A stretch of DNA of 43,360 nucleotides, taken from Chara braunii (lineage: Eukaryota > Streptophyta > Charophyceae > Charales > Characeae). The stretch's first letter is position 1, and each line of letters starts with the position of its first letter. The stretch covers positions 196,181 through 239,540 of the forward strand of contig BFEA01000046.1 of the NCBI GenBank assembly GCA_003427395.1, given 5' to 3'. Under the pieces are notes generated by a model. That model ran no database searches. It had not been told where the DNA came from and saw only the letters and a program-made list of their open reading frames with translations. Below are positions 29,111 through 38,814 of this stretch, piece by piece. The translations under genes and the position numbers were made by a program.

Positions 29111-29599
29111 TTATGGGCTGAAATCAGACTCAGAAAGCTGAGAAGAAATCATGCCTATATAAGATATACAAGATGACCATGAGTTCGAGCTGGAAAGAAA
29201 GAGAAGGAAAAAGATGCTGAAGAGAATGCAGTGATTAGGGTGATGAGGTGACGAGACGGTGCATGGGATAGAGGAAGGTGGAGCTGGCACTATGGTTTTG
29301 CTTACAGCGGGGGTGGAAGGAGCTCTAGGGATGTAAGGAGGTGAAGAGGCGCTAGGTGTACCGTAGCGCGCGTCAATTTTTTTACGGAGAAACTCCATCC
29401 TGTCAGGAGATGGGGTCCTCTCGTACGACCCCGCTAGCGAATAGCGGGGGTATGGCCTTGGGCGGCCGTAGCCTCGTGGCTCCTCTTCTTCCTCCTCCTC
29501 CGAACTATAATCCCGCCGTGCCCGAGCCGGCGGTTCTTCTTTTGCTTTCCCTCCTCTTCCTCCCCTTCCTCTACCTTGTCCGCGGCGTGCCTCAGGCAT
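29111..29599 (-). CDS. Antisense RGG/acidic ORF between pol and 3' LTR
   Basis: A 162-residue minus-strand frame starts at the ATG of 29599. Its first part is Arg-Gly-rich (MPEARRGQGRGRGGRGG), followed by an acidic run (SSEEEEEEEP), a Pro/Tyr/Arg section (YGRPRPYPRYS), a Ser-Pro segment with TPSPDRMEFLRKKID, and a Pro/Ser-rich part. RGG and acidic stretches are typical of RNA-binding or gag-like N-termini. The local base composition is more GC-rich than its surroundings, a hint of separate origin. Antisense genes at this site are known in some plant Ty3 elements such as Grande. The last 50 residues (Phe/Ser/Leu-rich) look like antisense noise, so the real end is probably earlier. Confidence 0.45.
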   Translation of the reverse strand: MPEARRGQGRGRGGRGGKAKEEPPARARRDYSSEEEEEEEPRGYGRPRPYPRYSLAGSYERTPSPDRMEFLRKKIDARYGTPSASSPPYIPRAPSTPAVSKTIVPAPPSSIPCTVSSPHHPNHCILFSIFFLLFLSSSNSWSSCISYIGMISSQLSESDFSP

Positions 29600-29759
29600 G
29601 ATGCACGTAAGATGACTGTTAAAAGAAAAGATAGAGGATAGAATTTAGCGCCAAAGGCTATGACCAGGAAGGTTGTGTGAGTGAGGTCTACAATGATAAA
29701 AAGGAATCCGGAAAGCAGGATTGGAAGACTACCAAAAGAAATAAAGAAAAATAATCGCG

Positions 29760-30000
29760 CCGACTATGGGAGATAACGGCACGCTACGTGAGAGAGAAAA
29801 TGAGTGCTAGAAGAAAGGTAAGCGCAGAGAGAAGATGAATGTTAAAGGAGGAGCCTAGCGCAGGGAGAAGAAACCTAGCGCAGAGGAAGAGAACAAGTGC
29901 AGAAAGAGATGGCAAAAGCGGAAAAAGATAGGCGAGCGTGGAGAAAGGGGAACGCAAAAGGGGAGAGTGAACACTAAAGAGGAAGACAGGAAACTAACAG
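29760..30000 (+). repeat. Purine-rich tract with AGCGCAGAGGAAGA repeats
   Basis: AGCGCAG-type units at 29821, 29857, 29877 and 29896, in a strand rich in A and G. It lies shortly before the polypurine tract and may assist plus-strand priming. No gene seen. Confidence 0.55.
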
Positions 30001-30100
30001 CGCAAAGCCGCAGTTTGGATACCACAACGAAACTCGAATGGAAAGTAATGAGAGAGTTGTCTACTGTGCTGGTTTTGTACTCAAACGCCATGTGTTTCGA

Positions 30101-30134
30101 CCCAGCGGGGACGCTGGGTGGGGGTTTGGTATTA
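30101..30134 (+). promoter_or_regulatory. Polypurine-like tract with upstream hairpin, element P
   Basis: A perfect 7-bp stem with a GGGA loop (CCCAGCG, GGGA, CGCTGGG; 30101-30118) runs into GGGTGGGGGTTTGG and then the LTR start at 30135. The stem differs in sequence from those of M1 and M2, but arm length, loop and position are the same. Confidence 0.65.
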
Positions 30135-30768
30135 TGTCGGAGGGCGCGGTATCCCGGCCCTCCTCTGTATGCCAAAGTCTCTGCCCGGTACCTATATTTC
30201 GTTTTGTGGCCCGCGACTCGCTAGATAGTTTTCGAACCCCTGTAGGCCTGGTCCTTGCAATGTGTCTCAGCGCGGACCAACCCTGTTAGCATTGCCTTAG
30301 CAAAAAGGTGCGTCGCAGGGCTTTCCATTGGTCTACACAGGCTCGGCGCCCTATTGTAAAACAGAGCACAACCGGCCTGTGGCCGTGGTAGCTGCCAGGT
30401 TCGCCCTGGGACGCGAAAGTGAAGGGACCAGCGCAGTCTTTTCTACTGCGCGGCAAGTGCCCTTCTACTGAGTTATGGGTCAGGTACACAGACCAATGGT
30501 TACTGTCATAAAAAGACAAGGCTAAGAAAATTAAAGTAAAAGCGAAAATGCGAAAAGGAAAAACGATGAACAGTTGAGAGCCTAGTCTACATGAACTGAA
30601 GGCTGCTGATCGAGAAAACTCGACGTTCCATAGTCGTTCATCGTTAAAAGTTGTTATTTATTATATTTATTATTACTATTATTATTATTATATCTCCATC
30701 AGCTGATATCTGACGCGGTTCCTCTCTTCTCGGCCTGTCCTTTTCGTAGGGAGGCCAACGGACGGATT

Positions 30769-31056
30769 TTGAAACGTGATTGTAATCTGACAACTCACAT
30801 AGGCCGGCCCTTCGCTACCGCTCTGCAGCTACCTGCTTGTCGGAAGCGGCTCGCAAACGGGGATTCAAAAGAGAGTACCCGCGGCCGCATCGGTAGGAGG
30901 AATATCACCCCCATGGAGGGTCATAAACCCCCTCCTTGCCATCAGACACGAGTACACAACGGGGGTAGGCCAAAATTGTACTTTAAAAGGGGGAATGTGA
31001 TCGCTGGCATTCCGTTATGGGACCACCAACCCAGAATAGTAGTCGCCTCTCAGTGA
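30769..31056 (+). CDS. Small basic ORF upstream of the LTR TATA box (3' copy)
   Basis: 95 residues, the partner of 11696-11983, with the same start and stop. Confidence 0.25.
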   Translation: MKRDCNLTTHIGRPFATALQLPACRKRLANGDSKESTRGRIGRRNITPMEGHKPPPCHQTRVHNGGRPKLYFKRGNVIAGIPLWDHQPRIVVASQ

Positions 31057-31265
31057 GACGAAGCGACAGGGACCAATAGCAGAAGGCCTGTGGATATCAC
31101 GACCTTAAGTTCTTTTTTTTTTTTTTTTTTTTTTTTCCTTTTGTTTTCTTTTCGTTCTCTTTTGTGTAAAATTTCGATTTTAAAACTGTCGCGATTATTT
31201 TCGGATTTTCGTAAAGTTTTGAAGCTTCCCGTTTAGGGCACAGAGATCTGGGTATGAGGCAGTCC

Positions 31266-31272
31266 TATAAAA
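31266..31272 (+). promoter_or_regulatory. TATA box of the P LTR (3' copy)
   Basis: TATAAAA in the same context as 12199. A promoter in the 3' LTR could read ORF A and then outward into flanking M3 DNA. Confidence 0.55.
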
Positions 31273-31435
31273 GGCGGGAGAGACTGACTATCGGGGAACT
31301 AGCAGTGGGCGTCCTTGACTCTTCTTGCCACGATTGCTGCTGTGGGTTTGAGAGCCTGAGCGCGGAGCAGTGGGGGATAGCCAGAACCATCTGGGTGCGT
31401 GTTCCTGAGAGAGGCCAGACTATTCCGAAGCGGCT

Positions 31436-31924
31436 ATGGCGGACCGGAATGGCCTGCGTGGTTATCGGCCGCGGTATATGAAGTATTCCTGGATGAGGGA
31501 GAGAGAAGATGAGAAGGGTACTATTGTGGAAACCATACTGACCTACGGTAAGCCTGACAGGGAAGTGAGGCTAAAAGTTAACGTGTGTGGCCATAGAGAG
31601 CAGGAAATGAGGATAGATGAGGGTCTGCAGGCTGCAGTTACCGAGGCGCGTAACAGAGTCAAACGGAGGTGCAGGCGTGATGGGGTAACTGCAAGTATGC
31701 GGGTAACGGTCACTTACCACGAAGATGACTCATCGACGGGGACTAATGACCGAGAGGTACAACACAATGACCGGGACTCCGAAGGGGAGTCCGAGATGAG
31801 TGACAGGGAGGCTGATATCCAGGTCTGGCATGAGCTGGACCAGAGGCGTCGAAGCCAACCGTTGGAAGGCCCAGTGGAAGGCGGACCCGACGTGAACTCA
31901 CGACAGAGAGGGAACAGGCGGTGA
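31436..31924 (+). CDS. LTR-encoded ORF A (3' copy, full length)
   Basis: 162 residues, beginning MADRNGLRGYRPRYMKYSWM. It retains the residues after the point where the 5' copy has TAG (HELDQRRRSQP onward) and ends at TGA 31922-31924. It is hydrophilic: a basic N-terminus, a central Glu/Arg helix, then an acidic Ser/Asp segment. No family recognised. It follows the TATA box by about 165 bp, so it is the first gene an LTR transcript would carry. Confidence 0.45.
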   Translation: MADRNGLRGYRPRYMKYSWMREREDEKGTIVETILTYGKPDREVRLKVNVCGHREQEMRIDEGLQAAVTEARNRVKRRCRRDGVTASMRVTVTYHEDDSSTGTNDREVQHNDRDSEGESEMSDREADIQVWHELDQRRRSQPLEGPVEGGPDVNSRQRGNRR

Positions 31925-32453
31925 AAAAACAGATGGCAGGTTCGAGAGAGATGATGGGGAGTTCAACGAAGAGAGGAGCAGCGCATGATCTTGCTAGATA
32001 TGGTTGACGTCAACCGCTGCCTCCTCCCTCGCTCAAGGCAACTGGTGTCTGTTGAGCCAAGATGAGTTCTAATGTCGCTGCTAGAGTGACCTGCCTCAGG
32101 AGTTTCCTTTTTTTTGTCACTCGACGACTCGGTGAGTGATCAGTCACTTTATCTTCTTGCGCCTACTACGGGGTACGAGAGGACGAGAGGGAAGAGATCC
32201 TGTCAGAATGGGAAAGCAGTGGCCACTAAGAGAGAGGATAACCTGCAGTGCATAGAAGAGGTCGTCACTTGATCTACTCGCCGTGCACTAACTACGACTC
32301 CTCCTCCGCCTTGGACCCAGACCAGCTATCACTTGCTCGTTCATGGAAGACAGTCACCAGCTGTCTGGCACATGACCAGTGGGAAGTTGGGGCAGCCCCA
32401 GCGCAGAAGGGGAATCTGTGACAATGTGACTAGAAAGTGCTAAGTGGACATGG

Positions 32454-33122
32454 TCAAGAAAGAAAGGGGGAGTTGACCCTTGAGGGAGAGCGTGCGAAAG
32501 AGAGGAGGACACGTGGCAGCCTGCGGGGGCAAGAAGAAGAGGTCAACATAAGAGGACGTTGTGCGAAGGGCCAGGGACAGCTACAAACGAGTACAGACTG
32601 CACCGAAGAGAGAGAGGGGGACGGGAACCTGTGAAGGACTGTTGACGTCAACTGTTGCCTCAGCGTTTGCGCCTGACGTTTCGAGCCGCTGATCCAGTGG
32701 AGAGTGATCCGGAAGTCAGGTTGAGGCGACGAGGAGACCAGTGTGTCCAGGCTGAAGAGCGTTAGAATTAACTTGCAAAAGTAAGTGTGCATGAAAAGTG
32801 TGAGTGGACGCGAGAGAAGGAAAACTGCCATGCTGTTGATGCAGTACCTGATGAAAGGGTGAGCAGTCACGATCGAGCGGTAGAGAGAGATGCAGGCGGT
32901 AGCATCCAAGCAACTATTCGCTGACATCAGTCTGACTTTTGTGGGCAGTGAGCAACGACCACTGTGGTAACCGCTTTCGTGAGAGCAAAAACGGGGCGGA
33001 GGAGAGTTAACGTATATGTGCATGCAGGGCAAATGGTGAGGCATCGTGTGTTGGGTGCGTGAGTAAAGAAATGACTGATCCATCGGGAGCTTGATTAGTA
33101 GATGAGGGCACGCGAGCAGCAA
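32454..33122 (-). other. Long antisense open frame in LTR (3' copy)
   Basis: 222 residues with the same hydrophobic segment as the 5' copy at 13400-14029. Doubts as stated for that copy. Confidence 0.25.
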
Positions 33123-33881
33123 CTACTGAGGACTGCATGACAGAGCGGGAGGGTTTTCTCGAGCACCCTCAGCAGTCCGTATGAAGTTGATGTGCCAACG
33201 TCCCCTCTTTTTTTGATGTATGCATGTACAGTGTTGTGAACTCAGAGGTCTTCTTGAGGTGACCGGCCAACGCTTTTAGACCGTTGTTGATAATGGGTGT
33301 TGGGAGAAGAGAAGCGTCTTGTGGGTACGCTAGTTTGGGGATATGGACTTGCTTCTCATTGATGTCTCTGTGTTTGCTCACTGTTGTCACTTGTCAATCT
33401 GTCTCTATCACGACGGGCGTTGACAGGAATCTAAGCCGATGAGTGACATCTTGCGACTAGCCGAGACAGAGCTTTGTGGATGAGAGATGTCGTTTAGCTA
33501 CAAATTTCGAGGTTGTTCCCTTCCACTTGACTCTAGATCTCAATCAGCGCCAGCACATGCATAAATCGGCTTGTGAACCTAATGATTGTAATGTAGGGTC
33601 ATTTACTCATTAACTCTCACTATATTGGAGACTGAGAGCGGCGTAAAATACTGCCATTTCAAACGCAAGAAAGTAAGTTGTCGGTATCAACTGCGCTGGT
33701 ATATTCTTGTATGAGGCTCTTTGAAAGAGAAATGGTCTGACTTTTGTATGGAATTGACTCAAAAGGAGACATTTGCACTTCAGCATGTGGGTAACTACCT
33801 GGTCTTATGATGAGATTTTGTGAAGCAGGGAACTAACCCGGGCATGAACTAGCTGTGGGGAGGCATCCGATAGTGCATGAT

Positions 33882-34121
33882 TACGAGGCGGTGACCGAGC
33901 CCTCTGAGTTTCCACATCTCATGAGGGGTATTTTCTCTCAGCCGTATCTCCCCACACGATGGGAGGAATTTTGTGTCATGCTTGACTTTCGTATCATGGG
34001 ACTTGGATGTAAGTGTTTGGAATTGGTGGGCTTCAGGTGGCTATACATTCAGAAGCCACACGAAGACATGGCAAGAAGCCCAAACGACGGACAACAAAGT
34101 GAGAGACAGAGAGAAGTTTAG
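33882..34121 (+). pseudogene. ORF C tail (3' LTR)
   Basis: Only the C-terminal part survives after the deletion. The frame reads YEAVTEPSEFPHLMRGIFSQ and ends REV before TAG at 34121. Here TGG replaces the TGA of the 5' copy, which shows that the 5' copy was truncated after insertion. Confidence 0.7.
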
Positions 34122-34390
34122 AGGGTTGAGTGAGGACTCTTGATTGGTGCTTGTCATGCTTTCCTCCATATGTACTTCGTGAGACTATTATAAGTTTTCA
34201 TTCTTCTCTCATTCAATTGCTCCTGTCGTTGCTCGAGTGTGTCTTGCTTCTTGCATTGTTCTGCCTGATCATTGTCTCCTTGGATGATTCTGTCACAGTT
34301 CTCAAAATCAGATTGACGTAATTGATGCATGCATAGCACCCCATAATTTTATGGTCATTATTTGCGTAATTCTCTGCTGTTCCGAATCAG

Positions 34391-34396
34391 AATAAA
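34391..34396 (+). terminator. AATAAA polyadenylation signal of P LTR (3' copy)
   Basis: Same context as 18635. In the 3' LTR this would end the element transcript. Confidence 0.5.
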
Positions 34397-34585
34397 AGAT
34401 TCCTAAGACCGGGGACCGGCGAAGACCGCAATTGAAGGGTCTCGCTCGAAGCCGGACGCACACAACAGGAAGGGATTTGTATTATTTAATTTATTTAATT
34501 TATTGCAATCACATACAAAATCCTGCGTGACAGCCTGTTGGCTTTTCGGTCGCCTGAAGCGGTCCGACTGTAAAAAAGTGCGACA

Positions 34586-34589
34586 ACGC
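34586..34589. other. Target-site duplication of element P, right
   Basis: ACGC directly after the GACA end of the 3' LTR, matching 11058-11061. Confidence 0.75.
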
Positions 34590-34859
34590 CTTGGCCCCTA
34601 AAAGTTACGAAACCCTTTCGGCCCCTCGAATTTCTCCGAGACGTCATCCCAGTGGTTCTAACAAAAACGCACACGCGAGGCGCCCCCTTTCTATATTTAG
34701 CGAATCCCTTATATACTGCCGTATATACTATGTCTGCTACACTACTCCGGCTATCTGCGCTAGTCTCGCTCTAGCCTCCTCGGCTGCTCCCAAACAATAT
34801 CGGCTACCGGCTCTGCTTCTACGGTAGCTATATCCAGGCTATTCAGGAGGGGATGACGG

Positions 34860-36317
34860 CACGAAGCATCCCTCCAGGCGAATTCCAGTTTATGCGTTGT
34901 CCCTAAGGTCTGAAAATTTCTCCTCTGAGGGACCTGCTGCACCTCTGTCTCATGATATCGTGGTTGAGTCTTGGACAGGTCCATACGAAATGTCCAATCA
35001 TTGTGCAATACTTACATTGTTCGTTAGCCGAATCTCTCCTGCGAAACCCTCGGTTCGTTACAGCTGCCGGAACTACGGCCTCCTGAGGCGGGAGGCGGGC
35101 CGGGAGACTTGCGCCTGCATTACTAGTAATGCGTTCTGCACTCTTTCTATCTTATTATCAACCCCGTGCACTCGCTCGTGCAAACTTTCTATCCCCTTCT
35201 TGACCTTATCCCCCGTCTTCCCAGTCAGGTCTATAACCTCTCCCTCCTTAAGCAGGGCGAGCGTCTCGGTCACCACTGTCTTTTCTGCGAGATCTGTTAC
35301 CGTGCTGTAGTCCATATCCCTTGTGTACTCAAACTTATTGGTCTGCTGCTAGACCGACAAAATCTTATCTTTGTCGAACTTGGAAAACTGTCTAAGGAAA
35401 TACCTGCTCATTATACGGTCCGTTACCCCGGGGATTCGCAGTGCCACTAGAGTAAATGCCCTTAGGAAGTCATTGTAAGTCGTATAATTTTTCCTTTGGA
35501 CTGCCGCGAATTTGGCTTCTGTTGCCATTTTCTCCGCCTTCAAGTACTTCCTCATCATCTCATTCCGGGTTTCTTTCTAGGATCCACTGGAGGCAACGAT
35601 AGTCATAATGTCCCTACCTAGGCTCAACGATACGTGTTGCCCTAAGTGGTCCATCTAATCATCCTCAGTCCATTTCAGCAAGGCTGCCAGATTCTTGTAG
35701 TCTATCAGGAATTCTATAATGTTTGCCCCATCAAAAGTGAGTTTCTTCTTTGCATCTGCGAGATACCCCTGATTCTTGTTCAGCGCCCAGGTGAGGGTGG
35801 CTACTATCTTCTTGGGTCCCCCTTCAGAGCTACCCGCTTCACCGACCGCACTAGTCCCCTCTCCTTCCTTGCTTTCTTTCTGCTTTTCCCCGACTTTTGG
35901 CGTACCCTCCGGATCAAACCAACCTAACACCCTCTCTCTAAGGCTCCAGAGTCCATCGCATCCCTTTGTTACTTTTGGCGTGGCGGGCAGACGACTAGCG
36001 CCGTTGTCGATAGCTGGCGGGGTCGTGTTTTTTTCTGCCCCCATGGTCGGAAAGTCCCCCTTTTCCTTCCCCTTCTTGCTGGGTGTTTCCTTGTGGCTAT
36101 TATCTTTTGCCCCGTACCTGGCTTCGCCCTGACTGGTCCTGCGTCCCTCTCGTGACCCTTCCCCTTGGGGATCCTCTTCATTCCCAGCCATCATTTGCTT
36201 GATAAGTCTCGCCTTATATTCTGCAGTCCGCCTTTCTATTTCTGCCAATTTTTGGCGTGCATCCGAGACTTTCGTTTTCTTGGGCGTGGTTCCTTTGGAG
36301 TTACAAGGACTCACCAT
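34860..36317 (-). pseudogene. gag of element M3
   Basis: In minus-strand order: an N-terminal 220 residues (36317-35655) with a helix KLAEIERRTAEYKARLIK and a Lys/Glu/Gly-rich spacer, ending KKLTFDGANIIEFLIDYKNL, which matches the FRGPQVNDFLDEY capsid start of P. A stop follows. Next comes the capsid core (35558-35349; AVQRKNYTTYNDFLRAFTLV) and a coiled-coil-like part (35315-35073; ESLHERVHGVDNKIERVQ). Last is a zinc knuckle at 35016-34975, CKYCTMIGHFVWTC (C-x2-C-x4-H-x4-C), in another frame. At least two frame breaks exist. Downstream pol is missing, because element P starts 270 bp after the knuckle. Confidence 0.8.
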
Positions 36318-36673
36318 TTCGTTGTTTCTTCCTTCCCTATTCTCCTGCGGTCCTCTTTTGCTACCCCCGACTTTCCCTTAAATTCCCCCGTGGAGAGGCC
36401 CTTCCCATCTTCTCTGGTCCCCTCTGGCTTAGCTGACTCTTGATCCGACCCCTCATTTCGTTCTTCGTTCCTATTTGTACCCTTACTCCCTCAGCTCTGC
36501 TGATTATCGTCCTGTTCTTGCGACACCATTTCTTTACCTAGCCTGCACATGGAATTTTTTTTTTTTTTGCGAAAATGGCCGGTTGTTTATAACTTCCCTA
36601 GTTCTGGCCCTAAAACCTGGTTGTTTTCATGCTTTTTCCGTCTTATATTAGTCTGAATGACTCTCCTGACTTT

Positions 36674-36904
36674 TCACAGGACCTTATGTAGATTTTCCTC
36701 CGCCGGGGGACTTGCTGCCGTGGTCTGGCATTTTGTCATCGCCCTGCCCTGACTCTTAGGGCGGTGTCTGAGCGCAGTGGCTTTTCCCTTGAGGGGAGCC
36801 CTTTCAGCTTTCTGACATCCAAGAAGAGCTCCAACGTTCTCAGTGCGGGTGGTCTTCCTAGTTCCTTCCTGCCACTTCCTCAGGTAAGGCGGAACTCTGA
36901 CCAC
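36674..36904 (-). CDS. Small basic ORF between accessory array and gag of M3
   Basis: 76 residues starting MVRVPPYLRKWQEGTRK, Arg/Lys/Thr-rich, about 80 bp after the last accessory gene. No family recognised. It may be a decayed N-terminal gag extension or noise. Confidence 0.3.
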   Translation of the reverse strand: MVRVPPYLRKWQEGTRKTTRTENVGALLGCQKAERAPLKGKATALRHRPKSQGRAMTKCQTTAASPPAEENLHKVL

Positions 36905-36985
36905 TGCCCCCCCTCTTTGCTAACGACTTCCTTCTCATCTTAATATTCATTCTTTACCTTTCCCTCCTTTCCTTGGTGCCTTTTC

Positions 36986-37795
36986 TCACGCCAGTCCCTC
37001 AGGCTTGTCCTGTTCGTCCGGTTCTTTGAACAGGTCACCCACTCCAGCAAGGTAGTTTTCTCCCATCTCTATCTCCCTGACAATTATCGGTTCATATTCC
37101 TCAAACGCCAAGCGAGGCAAATCGGTTATCAGGATTTCGATAAGTTCAAGCAATTCCCAGGCCTGGTTCCCCCAAAACGGCCTATGCCTAACCGACATAT
37201 CGTAGAACATTCCCGTTGTCTGTGGCTGGAAGCGATGGATCCAGACCAGGGTCGAGTCCACCAGATCCCTTGCCCTTGAGAGACTACCGAATACCAGGTC
37301 CACCATAAAGCGAGGCACTTGACACCTCAGCTTTGTTATCGGGGCCTTAAACTCCCGCCAACCTCCTACCTCCATCCGGGTTCTCAATCCTACATTTCTT
37401 CTCCCTCGCACCTCCTGGCCTACTCGGTTCAGTATCCTAGTAGCCCTTTGGAAAATTGGTAGCAACCCATGCCCGAGTGCCAACTCCGTTCCTAACATGT
37501 GCCACCAGAGCTCCGGTAGGTGTACAGTTTCAGTCACCCTGAGGTCAGTGTACTGGTCGTCCCCTGGTCCCCTATTAATCCTCATACCATCCCACAAACA
37601 TTCCGCCATCATGAACGCCTGGTCCCTCCCCAAGGTCACGGCTCTGCATTCAGTGTCAAGTCCCCGGACCATGTAGCCTGTCGGGAGTGATACTTCCCAT
37701 CCGCCTCCATTTTCCGTGGGTGGCCGCGGGTGCGTGGGCCGTCGCGACATCCGGGCGCGTCTCATCGCCATTATTGATTTAGCGGTCCCCTGCAC
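36986..37795 (-). CDS. M3 accessory family, copy 4 (intact, 269 aa)
   Basis: The longest unbroken member and closest to gag. Blocks shared with the other copies: TDLRVTETVHLPELWWHMLG with LALGHGLLPIF (residues about 83-115); MEVGGWREFKAPITKLRCQV then PRFMVDLVFG (about 142-175); a helix ARDLVDSTLVWIHRF; FYDMSVRHRPFWGNQAWELL and ELIEIL (about 195-225); and an acidic tail VGDLFKEPDEQDKPE. It has no signal peptide or membrane helix. I recognise no known domain. Two V-x-x-GGW-x-EF-like modules within each protein suggest an internal duplication. It lies between 5' LTR and gag, like the IYVPK array of P. Confidence 0.65.
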   Translation of the reverse strand: MQGTAKSIMAMRRARMSRRPTHPRPPTENGGGWEVSLPTGYMVRGLDTECRAVTLGRDQAFMMAECLWDGMRINRGPGDDQYTDLRVTETVHLPELWWHMLGTELALGHGLLPIFQRATRILNRVGQEVRGRRNVGLRTRMEVGGWREFKAPITKLRCQVPRFMVDLVFGSLSRARDLVDSTLVWIHRFQPQTTGMFYDMSVRHRPFWGNQAWELLELIEILITDLPRLAFEEYEPIIVREIEMGENYLAGVGDLFKEPDEQDKPEGLA

Positions 37796-37999
37796 AGTTT
37801 AAACAGCAAGCGAGTTTTGTTTATTTCATTTATTCTTCAGTCCTCACCTGAGCAACTCCCTGGCCCTTAGCTCGATGCTTCTTTTCCTTTCTATCCTCCC
37901 CCTTTTTCCTCGGCTTCTTTACCAGCCTGTTCCTACTTCCGCCGGCTCATACAACCAATGTAAGTCATCTACGTACGTCATCCCCCGACTTATTTCCCG

Positions 38000-38691
38000 T
38001 CAGACGACGCCCCGCAGAACCTCACTGCCTGCGATCGGAGCCCTTGGTCTAGTGGTAAATACGACGCGCAGGATTCGCAACACCTCATACCTCTGCTCAC
38101 CGCTGAACGGCCCCATTTCTAGGAAGACCCGATAATGTTCTCGGTGCACCAACGTGTCTTCATACGTCAAATCGGCGAGGTCGGTCATCGCCTGCCTGAC
38201 AAGTTCCAGGCCGCCTAGTCTTTCCAGCAGGAAGGGTGGCAATCTCATCCGGACGTTCTCACTAGGCAATTCAAAGCTCCCGACCATAGCTACCCTAAGA
38301 TTTGTCGTTACATTATCATCCCCGGGGCCGTGAATTTGAACGCTGCCTGCCACACTAACTGCCAGGTCCCTCCAAACAAACTCAACGGATCTTCTCCTGA
38401 CGCCAATCGGACTCCGAACTCCCGCCACCCGTCCTCAGACACATACAATCGTCCTTTCGCACGCACATGCCCCCGCGGGTTCGGGTTCCATTCCCCATTC
38501 TCATCCGCTCGCCACTCGACCCTTGTTACCAAGTAAGCCATGTTCTCCATAAGTTCAACCCCGACCCAATCCACCATCGGGTGCCAACCCTCACTTGCGG
38601 CCGGCAGGCTAACCTCTACCCCACCCGGTACTTCCCTCGGTGGCTCAATGCCTAGGGGGCGGTCTTCAAGGAACGTCCTCCTTCGTGCCAT
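38000..38691 (-). pseudogene. M3 accessory family, copy 3 (one frameshift)
   Basis: The first frame, 38691-38308, begins MARRRTFLEDRPLGIEPP and holds GRLYVSEDGWREFGVRLASG then EDPLSLF. Near 38330 the frame shifts to that of 38428-38000, with TTNLRVAMVGSFELPSENVR, LPPFLLERLGG, LEMGPFSGEQRYEVLRILRV. GPGDD before the second part is also found in copy 4. Together the parts match copy 4 in order and length. Confidence 0.65.
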
Positions 38692-38814
38692 TGCGCGCTT
38701 GTCCTTGATCTCCTAGCTCGCAACTCGCAATGCGTCCTACAATGGTCAGGCATCTCATTCCCTTATCTTAGCAAATTTCCCATGTTTGCCTGACCCCACT
38801 GCTTTTCCCGCTCT

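Larger units (their letters stand above)
11062..34585 (+). mobile_element. 23.5-kb Ty3-type LTR retrotransposon P
   Basis: Two direct repeats (11062-18829 and 30135-34585) begin TGTC, end GACA and are flanked by ACGC. Inside are a TGGCGCC primer site, tandem accessory genes, gag, protease, reverse transcriptase, RNase H and integrase in Ty3 order, and a polypurine-like tract before the 3' LTR. By eye the LTRs differ by several percent, so the insertion is not recent. All coding parts carry stops or frameshifts. The large LTR, the genes before gag and the TGGCGCC primer site recall the plant Ogre/Tat lineage, but the accessory proteins are not ones I recognise. Confidence 0.93.
30135..34585 (+). 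repeat. 3' LTR of P (4.45 kb, internally deleted)
   Basis: It matches the 5' LTR from TGTCGGAGGG to GTGCGACA, apart from the missing segment corresponding to 14828-18112. The TATA box is at 31266-31272 and AATAAA at 34391-34396. Confidence 0.92.

Noticed and set aside
35776-36132. 118-codon plus-strand frame
   Set aside because: Shadow of the M3 gag N-terminal frame on the opposite strand.
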